DNA of 60,000 nucleotides, from the NCBI GenBank assembly GCA_963575745.1, contig CAUYUJ010015693.1, positions 405,432 through 465,431 of the forward strand, read 5' to 3'. The notes under the pieces are model-generated. The model did not search any database and was not told the DNA's origin. It saw only the letters and a program-made list of their open reading frames with translations. Positions 22,437-32,806 of this stretch are shown here, piece by piece. The position numbers and the translations under genes were made by a program. Source of the DNA: Prorocentrum cordatum (lineage: Eukaryota > Sar > Dinophyceae > Prorocentrales > Prorocentraceae). Position 1 is the first letter of the stretch; each line of letters opens with the position of its first letter.

Positions 22437-23470
22437 ATTAGACCACCCTGTGGGTGATTAGGAGGTTGAGGGGTTGAGGGGTGATGTTGACTATCCTGCA
22501 TTCGCAAACCACGGGACGACCATGAGACAACCGCGGGACAACCACCTGATAACCATCGGAATAACCATTTGGACTACCACAGGACATCAGCGGGATACCA
22601 TCAAGACACTGATCGGGACAACCATGGGGGCAGCCATTTGGACAACCAGCCATCGGTACAACCATCGGGACAACCAACGGCAACCCAACGGGACAACCAT
22701 CGGAAAAACCACAGGACAACCATCGGGAAAACCATCGGGGCACCAGCCATCGGGACGACCATTGAGACAACCATCAGGACAACCATCGGGACAAGCACGG
22801 GACAACTGAATAACGATTTGGACAACAATCGAGACAACAATCGGGACAGCCGTCGGGACAACCGTCGGGAATACCGCAGGACAACTATCGGGGCAACGAT
22901 TTGGACAATCATCCGGATAACCAATCGGGGCAACCATCGGGACTGCCTCGGAACAAATATCGTGACGACTACCACGGGACAACCGTCTGGACATTCATCG
23001 GGACAACCATCGGGACACTTCTGGGGATTACAATCGAGGCAAGCATGGGGAGAACCATCGGGAATATCCCGGGACAAACATCGGTACAACCATTGGGACA
23101 ACCATCGGGACAACCATCGGGAGCACAGTCTGGACAACCATCAGGACAACCATCGGGACAACCCCAGGCACGCCCTGGCGCACGCGGGACAACCCCTCGC
23201 ACGCCCCGACTCATCTTGGGTGGCGCAGGTGCCGCGCGCCGCGCGCGCCTCGAGTCGTAATTTGGACGGATCGCTCCCAGGGATTCGTGATCCTGGGTGG
23301 CGCAGAAGCTCTCGCAGTTTCGTCTCGCGCACTCGCGCGTCACGCGCGACACGAACCGAAAGTACTCAGAACCGACGTCCCATTGGGGGGCCTCCGTTTC
23401 ATGCCGATCTGACCCCCTCAATCTGCGATGTCCCAGCAAGACCAGCCAAAGGCCGATAAGGAGGCTGGAG
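22437..23470 (-). repeat. GGTTGTCCCGAT minisatellite element, copy d (right arm)
   Basis: Reverse-complement counterpart of copy c in the same order: tail (22437-22510), ATCGGGACAACC units (22510-23170), head (23210-23450). Only about 45 bp separate the arms, so the pair makes an imperfect palindrome of about 1.9 kb. Confidence 0.85.
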
Positions 23471-23624
23471 GGTAGAGCCAACGACGGGACAGCCTTCACG
23501 GTAACCGTCGCCATCCATCGAACATTTTTTGTCGGTGCATCTACTTACCGATCAATATCGACCTTCCTGTCTCATTAGAAGTTGTCCTAGCTGACCAGAC
23601 ATATACATAATGCATGTATTGATC

Positions 23625-24215
23625 TCACTAGTTGTCGAGCGATCGCTCGCATTGTCCATCGATCGATCTCACTATCGATCTAATCGGTCGCACTATCTTT
23701 CTACCGATCTCACTATCAACATGTTTGCCAAACTATATGTCTACTGGCCTCACTACCGATGCGTCGATCTCACGATCAATCCATCCGTACACCTTTGGGG
23801 CAACCATCGGAAGGACCTGGGACAAATCCTATCTGTCGATCGATCTATCGACTGAACGACCGCACTACATCATGCAGATGCATGCACAGACATATCTCAC
23901 TATCTATTTAGAAGACCTACTGGTCCATACATCGAGTTGAATCAACATGCCGACCTCACTCTCATGACATTGGCGTCAGGATCTACCTTTCTCACGATCT
24001 AACTGTCAGCGTCACTATCAATACATGTGTCGATCTATTTCCACATCTGAACAACTGTCGATCTACCGACCTCACGATCAACCAATCAACTATCTGGACA
24101 AACATCTGGACAGTCATCGAAATAACAGTCGGTACATCCGTCTGAACAACCACCGGGACAGCCACAGGGCAACCACGGGACAACCGCAAGACAACTACGG
24201 GGTGAGCACAGGACA
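23625..24215. repeat. GATCTCACTATC and GGACAACC degenerate minisatellite
   Basis: Degenerate ATCGATCTCACTATC words (23640-24060) grade into ATCTGGACAACC/CCGGGACAACC words (24090-24215) related to the inverted elements upstream. No gene recognised. Confidence 0.65.
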
Positions 24216-24563
24216 ACCGCGGGACAGCCAAGGGCCCAAAGCCGCCAACTGGACGGGGGAGCGTCTTCTGCTCTGGCTTCGCTTTGGCACAGTGGGCGTA
24301 TCCCTCCTCGCCCTCCTCCTCCCTGCCGCCCCGCCCGAGGCGTCCCGGGGCAGCCCGCGACGCACGGAGGGGAGCCCGGCAGTGCCCACTGCGCCGCCGA
24401 CGCGGCCTGTGCGGCCGGCAGCGCGGGGCGGCCTGGGACCTCTGCGCGGACACGCGCCGGCTGGCGGCGGCCCAGTCTCGCCGAGCCCTGCGCCAAGCGT
24501 GCGCGGAGTGGCGGCGGCACGCCCCCGGGACCGGGCCCGGCAGGCCCTCCTCGAGCGGGCGCG

Positions 24564-26806
24564 GTGCTGACCGAGCCGAGCGCTGGCGTCCACAACGGCG
24601 GGTGGGATAACGAGGAGCACCACTACATCTGCCGCGTCGGGGGCCTGATCGCTCCGGGCGGCGCCGAGGGCCTCGAGGAGGCATACACGATCTCCGGACG
24701 CCTCGGCCAGGGCGCCTTCGCCCAGGTGCTGCACTGCCACGGGCCGGGGCCTCGCGGCGGCCCCGTGGCCCTGAAGGTCGTGAAGCACCGGGACTATTGC
24801 GGGGACGCGGGCGTGGAGGTCCAGGCCGAGGCGGAGTTCCTCGAGGAGCTGAGGGGCCACCCGAACATCGTCTGGCTGGCGGGGGCGTTCGAGTGCCGCG
24901 GGCACCCGTGCCTGGCGCTGGAGAGGCTGGGCCCCAGCCTGCTGCAGGTGCTGAGGGAGCGCGGCCGGCCTGGGCTGCCCGCGCGCTTCGTCCGTGCGGC
25001 CGGGCGGCAGCTGGCGTCCGCCCTGGGCCGGCTCCGCGAGGCGCGCCTCGTGCACGGGGACGTGAAGCCCGAGAACGCCCTGCTGGCCAGCGAGGTGCTC
25101 GGGAGGCCGTGCTGGCCCGGGACCCGAGGGCGCGCCGAGCCGTTGGTGAAGCTTGTGGACTTCGGCACCGCCCAGCGGTGCACAGAGGGCAAGGACGGTC
25201 CAGAGGTCCCCCGCTCTGACGAGATCACCATCCAGACCCTGCCCTACCGGGCGCCAGAGGTCTTCCTCGGCCTGCCCTTCGCGTACCCCGCGGACATGTG
25301 GAGCCTCGGTTGTGCCCTGCGGGAGGGTGAAGGGGGGAAGTGCGAGGAGGAGGAGGGGGAGGAGGAGGAGGGCGAGGAGGAGGAGGAGGAGGAGAGGAGG
25401 GAGGAGGAGGAGGGGGGGAGGAGGAGGGAGGAGGGAGGGAGGAGGAGGAGGAGGAGAGGAGGAGGAGGAGGAGGAGGGAGGAGGAGGGAGGAGGAGTGAG
25501 GAGGAGGAGGGGACGAGGAGGAGGGAGGAGGAGGAGGAGGAGGAGGAGGGAGGAGGAGGGAGGAGGAGGGAGGAGGAGGAGGAGGACGAGGAGGAGGAGG
25601 AGGAGGAGGAGGGGGGAGGGAGGAGGAGGAGGAAGGAGGGAAAGGAGAGGGATGAGGTTAGTTGGATGGAGGAAGAAGCTGCAGGAAGGAAGGAGGGAGG
25701 ACGGAGGGTGAGGATGAGGTTGCGTCCTCGGGGAGCTGTTCGCCGGCGAGCCCGTCTTCCCCCACTGCGTCTCCGAGCAGCACGTACTGCACCGCATCGT
25801 GGCGCTGCGGGGCCAGCTGCCGGCGCACATGCTGCAGGCGGCCCCCTACGTGGAGGAGTACTTCCACAGGCGAGACCTGCCGCCGGCGGGGCCGCCATGG
25901 CGCCAGGGGCGGTTGGCGAGGTGGCTGGAGGCGCTCCTCCTGAGTGCGAGGGCCCCAATGGCCCGCGGTGGTGCTGGGCCCGCGTTCGCCTTCGAGTTGC
26001 GCGACCCAGGGTCGGGCAGGATCGATGCGGGCACGCTGTCGCAACACGTGGCGGCGGCGAAGTACGAGGTCGCGAGGCGCGCGGTCCTGGGCGCCCCCCG
26101 GCGGCTGCGGCCGCACGAGCTCGCGAGACAGCGTGCCCAGCGGGGACGGCTCCTGGACTTCCTGGTGCTGGCGCTGCGCACGGACCCGAAGAGGTGGGGG
26201 GAGTGAAGGGGCGACGGGATCAAGGGGTGGTGGAAGGGAGGGGGGCGGGGGGGCGTGGAGGGCACGGAGGGTGGAGGGGAGTGAAGGAAGGAGGAGGAGG
26301 AGGAGGAGGAGGAGGAGGAGGAGGAGGAGGAGGAGGAGGAGGGCCCGAGCAGGCGGCCGACGCCCATCGAGGCGGCGGGGCACGCGTTCTTCACAGGCAG
26401 TCGCGCCCCCCAGCGCGAAGCGGAGCATCCCTCCCACATGGGCTGGTCCCACTGGAAAAGGGGGAGGCGGGAGGTAATAGCAGCAGCAGCGGCAGTGGCA
26501 AGAAGAACAGGTGGAGGTGGAGGAGGAGCAGCGGCGAATGGTGTTGGGGAAGAGGAGCGGCAACAGGAGGAGAAGGAGCAGCAGTGGCGACAGGAGGAGG
26601 ATGCGAGGAGGGGGGAACAGGCGAGGTGCGCTTGCGCCATATCTGACAGCCGACCAATAAGACGGGCAAAAGGCCGATCAGGAGGCCGACCCAAGGACTG
26701 GACATCTATCGGGACAACCGTCTTCATCCATGGTCCATCGAGCAACCGACATCGGTATACATGTATGTACACCTTACAGAACCACTGCATATATCTACAC
26801 ATATAG
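24564..26806 (+). CDS. CMGC-group protein kinase (DYRK/HIPK/CLK branch), three exons seen
   Basis: The encoded Ser/Thr or dual-specificity kinase would phosphorylate proteins; related families act in splicing and transcription control. Visible motifs, in order: Gly loop GQGAF (24705-24719), VALK lysine (24774-24776), HGDVKPEN catalytic loop (25053-25076; the usual HRD arginine is Gly), DFG (25158-25166), YRAPE (25245-25259) and DMWSLGC. Joining 25308 to 25719 gives WSLGCVLGELFAGEPVFP, as in DYRK/HIPK kinases; joining 26193 to 26353 gives DPKRRPTPIEAAGHAFF, the usual end of the fold. Both joins use GT-AG sites and need no frame repair. The frame is open upstream to a stop at 24123 with no in-frame ATG; 24564 is GTG, so an upstream exon is likely missing. 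The tail after about 26400 is low-complexity and may contain another intron. Kinase call sure; subfamily and ends uncertain. Confidence 0.88.
25309..25718 (+). other. kinase intron 1 (410 nt, GGA-filled)
   Basis: It begins GTTGTGCC after 'agcctcg' and ends 'gaggatgag' before 'gttgcgtcc'. The phase-1 join restores the kinase motif exactly. The interior is almost entirely GGA/GAG repeat. The 3' end is purine-rich, with no polypyrimidine tract before the AG. GGTTG is duplicated at both boundaries. Confidence 0.88.
26194..26352 (+). other. kinase intron 2 (159 nt, GGA-filled)
   Basis: It begins GTGGGGGG after 'cccgaagag' and ends 'gcccgagcag' before 'gcggccgacg'. The join gives DPKRRPTP, fitting the end of a kinase fold. 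A (GGA)n tract occupies 26288-26341. Like intron 1 it lacks a polypyrimidine tract. Confidence 0.88.
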
Positions 26807-26962
26807 ATCCGGCTGTATGCACATGTGTATATATGTATGCCGGCATCATTGTGTATATATATGTATACAACATACATATATATATATATATATATGTATT
26901 GCTTTATATATACATTAGATGCGCATCTTCGTAGCACCCCGCAGTTGCGAACAAAAAGAGTG
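26807..26962. repeat. TATG/TA microsatellite region
   Basis: GTATATATG and (TA)n words after the kinase tail. Confidence 0.8.
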
Positions 26963-26964
26963 AG

Positions 26965-27075
26965 GGGGCGGACGCGGGGTGGATCGCAGGTGGGTCGCGG
27001 GTGGCTTGCGGGGAGGTTCGCGGGGTGGGTCTAGGGATGGGTCGCGGAGTGGGTCGCGGGCGAGTCGCGTGCAAG
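26965..27075. repeat. GGGTGGGTCGCG minisatellite
   Basis: About 110 bp of degenerate 8-14-bp units of the form GGGTGGGTCGCGG. Confidence 0.8.
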
Positions 27076-27079
27076 GACG

Positions 27080-27430
27080 ACGACAGAAACCTCAACAACG
27101 CAACAACAACAGCAATAGCAATCATGTCAAGATGGTTGGCTGTTGTCTGCTCGCGTGCCATTCAACACGTACTTCCCGAACATTCGATACCCGCTTTCTT
27201 CGTCTTCGGCACGACCCCCTTGGGGGTATACCTTCCTTACCTGCAATGTGTACTTCGTGCAGCCCCTGATGCAGGGGAAGAGAGGACGGATGGAAGGAAG
27301 GGACAAAGGGTGAGGGAGGAGGATGGAGCACGAGAGAGAGTGGCAGAACCAGACGGGCAGATCGGGCGGGTAGACCTTACCAGGCTGGTCGGGAAGGAGG
27401 GCCCAAGCAGACAGGTCGAGCAGGCGGGTT
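27080..27430. other. no gene recognised
   Basis: Short frames on both strands without recognisable domains. Confidence 0.5.
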
Positions 27431-27665
27431 GCTGAAGCGTGCGTCCTGCACGAATCGCGAGGGGGTCTCAAGCGACAGCTCGATTCCCAAATCAATCGTG
27501 AGGAAATCCACAGCGAGAGCGTGACTCCTGAATGTCGAGGGCGCGGCGTCTGAAGAAATTGCGGGGGCGTCCCACGCGAGAGCGAGATTCCTGAATACAT
27601 TGTGAGGAATCCCCGCGCGAGAGCGCGATTTGGGAATACATTGTGAGGATGCATCAGGCAGGAGC
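27430..27665. repeat. ~55-65-bp imperfect tandem repeat
   Basis: About four units sharing 'gcgagagcgcgattcctgaa' and 'tacattgtgaggaatcc'. Minus-strand reading gives a repeated RALARGF-like pattern, which I treat as satellite. Confidence 0.7.
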
Positions 27666-27834
27666 CGCTGTTGCTTTCCTTGATAGAAAAGACAGGGTGC
27701 GAGCCCTGGGAAGGGCACGGTAACCCAAAAGCGCATATGCTACCGCAGGGGGGTATCAACACTAGCTATTGTTAAGTACCGAGAGCTCAACAACAGCATC
27801 AGCACCAACAGCAGCGGCGACGTCCCATGGTAAA

Positions 27835-28562
27835 ACTGCGCGGGGCACCCCACCGCTGGACCTCCCGGGAACCCACCAACGTGGCGACGGTTTCGCAGGT
27901 CGCAGCCCCCCAGGGGACGGCAAGGTCACATGGTGACCTGCGTGGGACACCCCTGCGCTGGACCTCCCAGGAGCTCACGAAAGTGGCGGCAGGAGCCCAC
28001 GGAAGTGGCGACAGTTTCGCAGGTCGCAGCCCCCCAGGGGACGGCGAGGTCTCATGGTGATCTGGGCGGGGCACCCTTCCGCTGGACCCCCCAGGATCCC
28101 ACAAAAGTGGCGACGGTTTCGCAGGTCGTAGCCCCCCAGGGGGCGGCGAGGTCTCATGGTGATCTGCGTGGGACACCCTTCCGATGGACCTCCCAGGAGC
28201 CCACGAAAGTGGCGACAGTTTCGCAGGTCGCAGCTCCCCAGGGGACGGCGAGGTCTCATGGTGATCTGCGTGGGACACCCTTCCGATGGACCTCCCAGGA
28301 GCCCACGAAAGTGGCGACAGTTTCGCAGGTCGCAGCTCCCCAGGGGACGGCGAGGTCTCATGGTGATCTGCGTGGGACACCCTTCCGATGGACCTCCCAG
28401 GAGCCCACGAAAGTGGCGACAGTTTCGCAGGTCGCAGCTCCCCAGGGGACGGCGAGGTCTCATGGTGATCTGCGTGGGACACCCTTCCGATGGACCTCCC
28501 AGGAGCCCACGAAAGTGGCGACAGTTTCGCAGGTCGCAGCTCCCCAGGGGACGGCGTGGTCA
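27835..28562. repeat. 102-bp satellite, ~7 units
   Basis: Units start near 28151, 28253, 28355 and 28457, exactly 102 bp apart, and contain 'ctcatggtgatctgcgtggg' and 'agtggcgacagtttcgcagg'. The four rightmost units are almost identical, while the leftmost are divergent and one has a partial internal duplication. 102 is 34 codons, so 34-residue repeats are open in several frames of both strands; I therefore call DNA satellite. Confidence 0.9.
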
Positions 28563-28574
28563 AGAGGCAGGGAG

Positions 28575-28818
28575 GACGAAGAAAACGAGGAGGAGGATAA
28601 TGGAGGGAGGAAGAAGGATGAGGAGGAGGAGGAGGAGGAGAGGATGAGGAGGGAGGAGGAGGAGGAGGAGAGGAGGAGGAGGAGGAGGAGGAGGAGGAGG
28701 AGGAGGAGGAGGAGGAGAGGAGGAGGGAGGAGGAGGCAGGAGGAGGAGAGAGGAGGCAGGAGGAGGAGGAGGAGGAGGAGGAGGAGGAGGAGGAGGAGGA
28801 GGAGGAGGAGGGGGATTA
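28575..28818. repeat. (GGA)n tract
   Basis: A polypurine GGA repeat directly follows the 102-bp satellite. Confidence 0.95.
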
Positions 28819-28914
28819 GGAGAGGAAGGTGGAGACCACAGTGCTCTATTCAAAACGAGTACCCAACACAGGAGGGTTGGGTCATCGACCGAAAACCTTA
28901 GACAAATCAGTGAA

Positions 28915-29105
28915 TTTGGGCGTCTGGGGCCCTCTTGGGGGCCATCTTCGGGCTCTCGTGGGGCGTCTTGGGGGCCTTTTGGGCCGTCCTGAGACCAACT
29001 TGAGTGTTCTGGAGCGGTCTTGGGCCGTTTCGATGCTCCGCGGGACCGTCCAGGAAGCGATCCTGGGCTTTCTTGGGCGGTTTGGGATGACCTGGAAAGG
29101 CCCCC
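28915..29105. repeat. CTTGGGGGCC-word repeat block
   Basis: Degenerate CTTGGGGGCCATCTTCGGG-like words, a member of the family also seen at 1.9-2.4, 3.5-4.6, 36.3-37.2, 50.6, 52.2-52.8 and 57.5 kb (reverse-complemented in some). Confidence 0.7.
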
Positions 29106-29205
29106 GAAACCGCAACCTCGAATTTCCTCTCGATGTGAGCGCCCAGGGACGAATTGATGTAAGGGGGTTGTCCAGCCAGTCGCAGCAGCAGAACCAGTAG
29201 CCAGC

Positions 29206-29583
29206 TTAACCTCGGCGCTGGCGGCCACACACATCCAAACCGTTGGTCCTCAAATCCATCGGTCTCTTGAGCGCTCGGTCCGTGGACAATGGGGAATTCG
29301 GCCGTCTCGTCGATTGCAGGAGCTTCAGCAGGGTGACTAGGGGGCAGTCCAGGCTGACAGCCAGTGCCACGTGCGAGAAAGTGACGTCTGGAAACGTCCG
29401 CGACGTGGGCTCGAAGGTGGCGCCTGCCTTAGTGCAAGCTGCGATGTCAGCAGCATGGGCTGCCCAACGGTAGCATCTCGGAATGGCCCCCGCTGCCAAG
29501 CAAATGTATGGGTCGAAAGGGCGCACCTCGCGGTGGGGAAGCTCCGCTTCGCACAGGCGAGTAGCCCGTGAACGACTCCTCAC
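29206..29583 (-). CDS. possible hypothetical ORF or exon
   Basis: A 125-codon minus frame of balanced composition (…YICLAAGAIPRCYRWAAHAADIAACTKAG…SHVALAVSLDCPLVTLLKLLQS…) outside any repeat. The hydrophobic pattern LAVSLDCPLVTLLKLL looks like a real helix. I recognise no family. It could be an exon or relict transposon coding DNA. Confidence 0.3.
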   Translation of the reverse strand: MRSRSRATRLCEAELPHREVRPFDPYICLAAGAIPRCYRWAAHAADIAACTKAGATFEPTSRTFPDVTFSHVALAVSLDCPLVTLLKLLQSTRRPNSPLSTDRALKRPMDLRTNGLDVCGRQRRG

Positions 29584-29589
29584 TCGCGA

Positions 29590-30125
29590 TTTGGCACCTG
29601 GTCGAGGCGCACGTGTTCATCTAGAGGCCCTCTTGCGGACGTCCGAGCGTGACCCCTGGACGGACTCGAGACCCGACTTCTGCCGCCCCGTCATATATCC
29701 TCCATCTCCTGGCGCTCCCGCCCTAGCCCGGATGCAGCCCCTATCGGGCGCAGCATTGTGCGTACCGCGCAATGCGCAGCATACGGATGCTCCAAATGGA
29801 GCAGCTTGTGCCGTCCGACGCGTGCCCTCCCTTTCCTTCCACCACTGTCGACGAGGACGGCCTCGCACAGACAGTCCCCACAGGCAGTCTGGGCTGGCCG
29901 CAGCGGCCCCCCCTTCCCTCCAGTAGCCCGGCGCAGTCTAACCCAGACCCTGGGGCGGGTGCCCAGGGGGGCGCTGGCCGAGGCTGCGTTTGGGTGTTGA
30001 GGTCGACCCAGGCTGCCTTGAGGAGCTGTTGAAGCCAGTCGGGGTCACCTCTGGGGGCTGTCTGTGCGCACCCCCTGGCATTGCTGCCGTCGATGCCCCC
30101 TGCGTCGTCCTGACCCCGACTGAAG
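29590..30125. other. no gene recognised
   Basis: GC-rich DNA with overlapping plus frames. No domain or repeat identified. Confidence 0.5.
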
Positions 30126-30134
30126 CCCTCGTTC

Positions 30135-30300
30135 TCCCCCTCCTTCCTCCTTTTCCTCCTCCTCCTCCTCCTCCTTTCTCCTCCTGTCTCCTTCCTCCTC
30201 CTGCCTCCTCCTCATCCTGCCTCCTCCTCCTCCTCCTGCCTCCTCCTCCTCCTGCCTCCTCCTCCTCCTCCTCCTCCTCCTTCCTCCTTCCTCCTGGCCT
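30135..30300. repeat. (CCT)n tract
   Basis: CCT/CTC repeats with CTGCCTCCTC interruptions, open as Glu/Gly/Arg on minus and Pro/Ser/Leu on plus. Confidence 0.9.
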
Positions 30301-30900
30301 CCTCCTGCGATGCTCCATGCCATGCCCGCGGACCCGAGCGGCGTGTGCACCTGAGCGGCCAGCTCGCACAGAGAAGAGCCAGCCCTCGAAAAGGCTCCCC
30401 AGGCCGTCGCGACCGCGGGGGGTGGGATAGGGGGAGACGGGCGGGGGGGAGGGGCAGAGGGCAGCACGAGGGCGGGTGGGGGGGCGGTGGAGGGAGGGGG
30501 TGAAACTTGACAGAGGGTGGGCAGAAGGAGGCGATGGGACGGGACGGACACGCTGGGGTGCGGGCGCCCATGACCAGCCCTCGCCCTCCGCCCGGCGCCC
30601 ACCCTCTGCCCCCTCCCCGGCTCCCTCCGGCCACTCCCCCCTCCCCTCCCTCCCTCCCTCCTCCTCCTCCTCCTCCCCCCCCCCGATGCCTTCCTCCCCC
30701 TCGCTCCACTCGCGCGCCCTCGCCGCCGGCGCGCCCGCCCGGCTCGAGCGGGGGGCCAGGGGCGGCGGCGGGGGCTTTGGCGGCCACCTGCGCCTCGCCT
30801 GCTGCGGCGCTTCCCCACGCTCCACTCCGAGGGGGGGGGTGTGGGCGGGGAGGGCCTGCACGGGGGCGGGTGGGGAGTGCGCCAAGAGGGAATTTCAGGA
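30300..30900. other. GC-rich spacer, possible minus exon
   Basis: Between CCT tracts the minus strand near 30310-30420 reads …VATAWGAFSRAGSSLCELAAQVHTPLGSAG…, which looks coding-like, but no family or clear splice sites are evident. The rest is Pro/Arg/Gly-rich in all frames. Confidence 0.25.
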
Positions 30901-30998
30901 ATGTCCGCCATCACGTAGTGATATGCAAGCTTGCTGGCTCAGCTTGGGATGCAGGTCGCGAGCTAACCTGTCAAGGTACTCGCGCCTGGCCTTGGTGA

Positions 30999-31971
30999 TC
31001 AGCTGTGGTTGGCACGGGACTCCAAGACCCCTGAGCTGGGTCTGGCCGAAGGAGCCACAATCGCCACAGAACCACACACCAACGACATGGTGAAATCGCA
31101 AAGCGTGGGTGGGGCGCGTCCAACCGCCCGCCAAGTGTAAAATCCGCCCAGGGGAACTCGGGAGATCTTACCGTCAATGGGCAGGAGATGGAAGCACTCA
31201 CTTTTTAACCATTCACGCTCCGTGTCTTTCGAGGCTGAACTGCGGCACACTACACACGACCTGCCATTCTCGGCCAAAACATGTGCAGACGCGAAGCGTG
31301 CAACGGCAGTGGGAGGAGGAGGTGGCGGGAGACGGGGGCCTGCAACAATCGGGGCAGTCCCAGTCTCCTGGGAAGCTCGGATCGACTCGAGCCCAACACG
31401 AAGAAGACGCTTGCGCACCAGCCGAGCCTTCCTCTCGACCTGGTGCACCCGATGCCTTTTAACTTCTGAAGCCCTCGCGCGAGTGGCGGCCTCTCCCGCC
31501 AACACATCGACACACGAATTGCCTTGCACCAGCCAGGTCGGCCAGCGCTGAGCCATCACCTCCTCTCCTGACAGATGGGAAGGCACCTGCAGCACTGCAA
31601 TTGAGGATGCCTTTGACGGCAACATGCTGCTGCACCTCGCGCCAAAGGTCTGCCTGGGGCCCGTCGGCACGCACAAAGGCGTGACTGTACCACCCTCTGG
31701 CGACCTCTGCGCAATCAGTGACGAACACGACAGACCCTACCGTGAAACGGAGCGCCCGCTCGAAGGCCAAGAGGTCCCCTCTGGGCACTGTTTGGGCTGG
31801 CCCAGGCAGAGGCCCTAGAATGTGTGCCCCCAGCCTGCAAGGAGAGAAACCTACAAAGGTGGCCACTGCTAGGCCAACGCGCCGAAGCCTACAGTCGTGC
31901 GTGTCCTGACCACGGGACGAGCCCGGACCCGCTGGTTGGAACCCGATGCCCTGACGACAACACCCCAACAC
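30999..31971 (-). pseudogene. LINE-derived RNase H domain, frameshifted
   Basis: Read from 31971 downward, the first frame gives …LGAHILGPLPGPAQTVPRGDLLAFERALRF…VVFVTDCAEVARGWY…GPQADLWREVQQ…. The second frame continues with …VPSHLSGEEVMAQRWPTWLVQGNSCVDVLAGEAA…RKRLLRVGL…NGRSCVVCRSS…SECF. Together they match the order of an RNase H fold as found in dinoflagellate LINE-like proteins. Candidate active-site Asp residues are in VTDC (codon at 31715-31713) and CVDVL (31508-31506); the helix Glu is replaced by Asp (RGDLLAF). A single frameshift near 31600 separates the halves, so it is a relict. A Cys pair follows, as is usual in such proteins. Neither an RT domain nor the first RNase H Asp is clear upstream. 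Confidence 0.75.
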
Positions 31972-31999
31972 GCATGGGCTACGAAGGCTTTGACACTAT

Positions 32000-32800
32000 G
32001 GGCAGGACCCTGTGGAACCACGGCAACACACCCGCACCGAGGGCAATTTAGGCTGGGGCTCTATGCGCGTGACCCCATGACCAACAACGGCCAGACCCCC
32101 ATAAGCAATTTCTGCGCGTTTGTATGGAAAGATCAAAAGCCCCCAGTAAAGGCATTGCTTGGGGGACATTGGCAGCTAAGATGAAGTAGGATCAAGAGCA
32201 GACGCTTCGAGCAAGAACAGGCGCTCCGTCTGCAAAGTATTACAAATACGCACCGAAATGCGCAGGAGCAGAGCAGGGAGTGGAGTAGAAGTGGGAGGGT
32301 ACCAGTCAGAGGGGGAGAAGGCGAAAGTAGTGCGAGGAAGAGCAGGGGTATGGGCAGGAGCTCTAGCGTAGCGTGTCGCTCCGCCGCTTCTGGTCCGCCA
32401 CGCTTCGGCGCGACACGCCAGTTGCGTCCCAGTCCTGAAGCATAGCTTTCCCCGGCCTCCCGCCACACGCAGCGGCGCGAGACGCCATCCGCGTACCAAG
32501 ACTCGGCGTGTCGCCGGGGCTGCCGCCGCGTTACGCGAGGCAGAAGTTCCTTGCCGCACTCCTGGCGCAGGAGCAGGGGCAAGGGAAGGGAGACGGCGAC
32601 TCAGAAGAGTGCCCGTAACATGTGGAGCACAGCAAGCGAGACATCCGCATGGGCTGCGCGCTTAGAAAGGCCTTGCGGCCACTGCCGCCGACCTTTTGTG
32701 TGCGGGACCTCCCCGGCGACCTCCGCCGGCGCCCCCCCCCACTCCCCGCGGGACCACCCGGGACCCCCGGGGGGGACGGCATTCTGAGTTCGGACCCCCC
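32000..32800. other. no gene recognised
   Basis: Moderate-GC DNA with weak frames on both strands. Nothing identifiable. Confidence 0.5.
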
Positions 32801-32806
32801 CCACAA

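Noticed and set aside
25340-25711. Gly/Glu/Arg-rich ORF within the kinase gene
   Set aside because: It lies inside intron 1 and is a translation of the GGA repeat.
27835-28562. CRISPR-like regular array
   Set aside because: Units are contiguous tandem repeats with no unique spacers, and the context is eukaryotic.
27799-28563. 254-codon minus-strand protein with 34-residue repeats
   Set aside because: The 102-bp satellite is open in several frames on both strands, so the repeat peptide has no special support.
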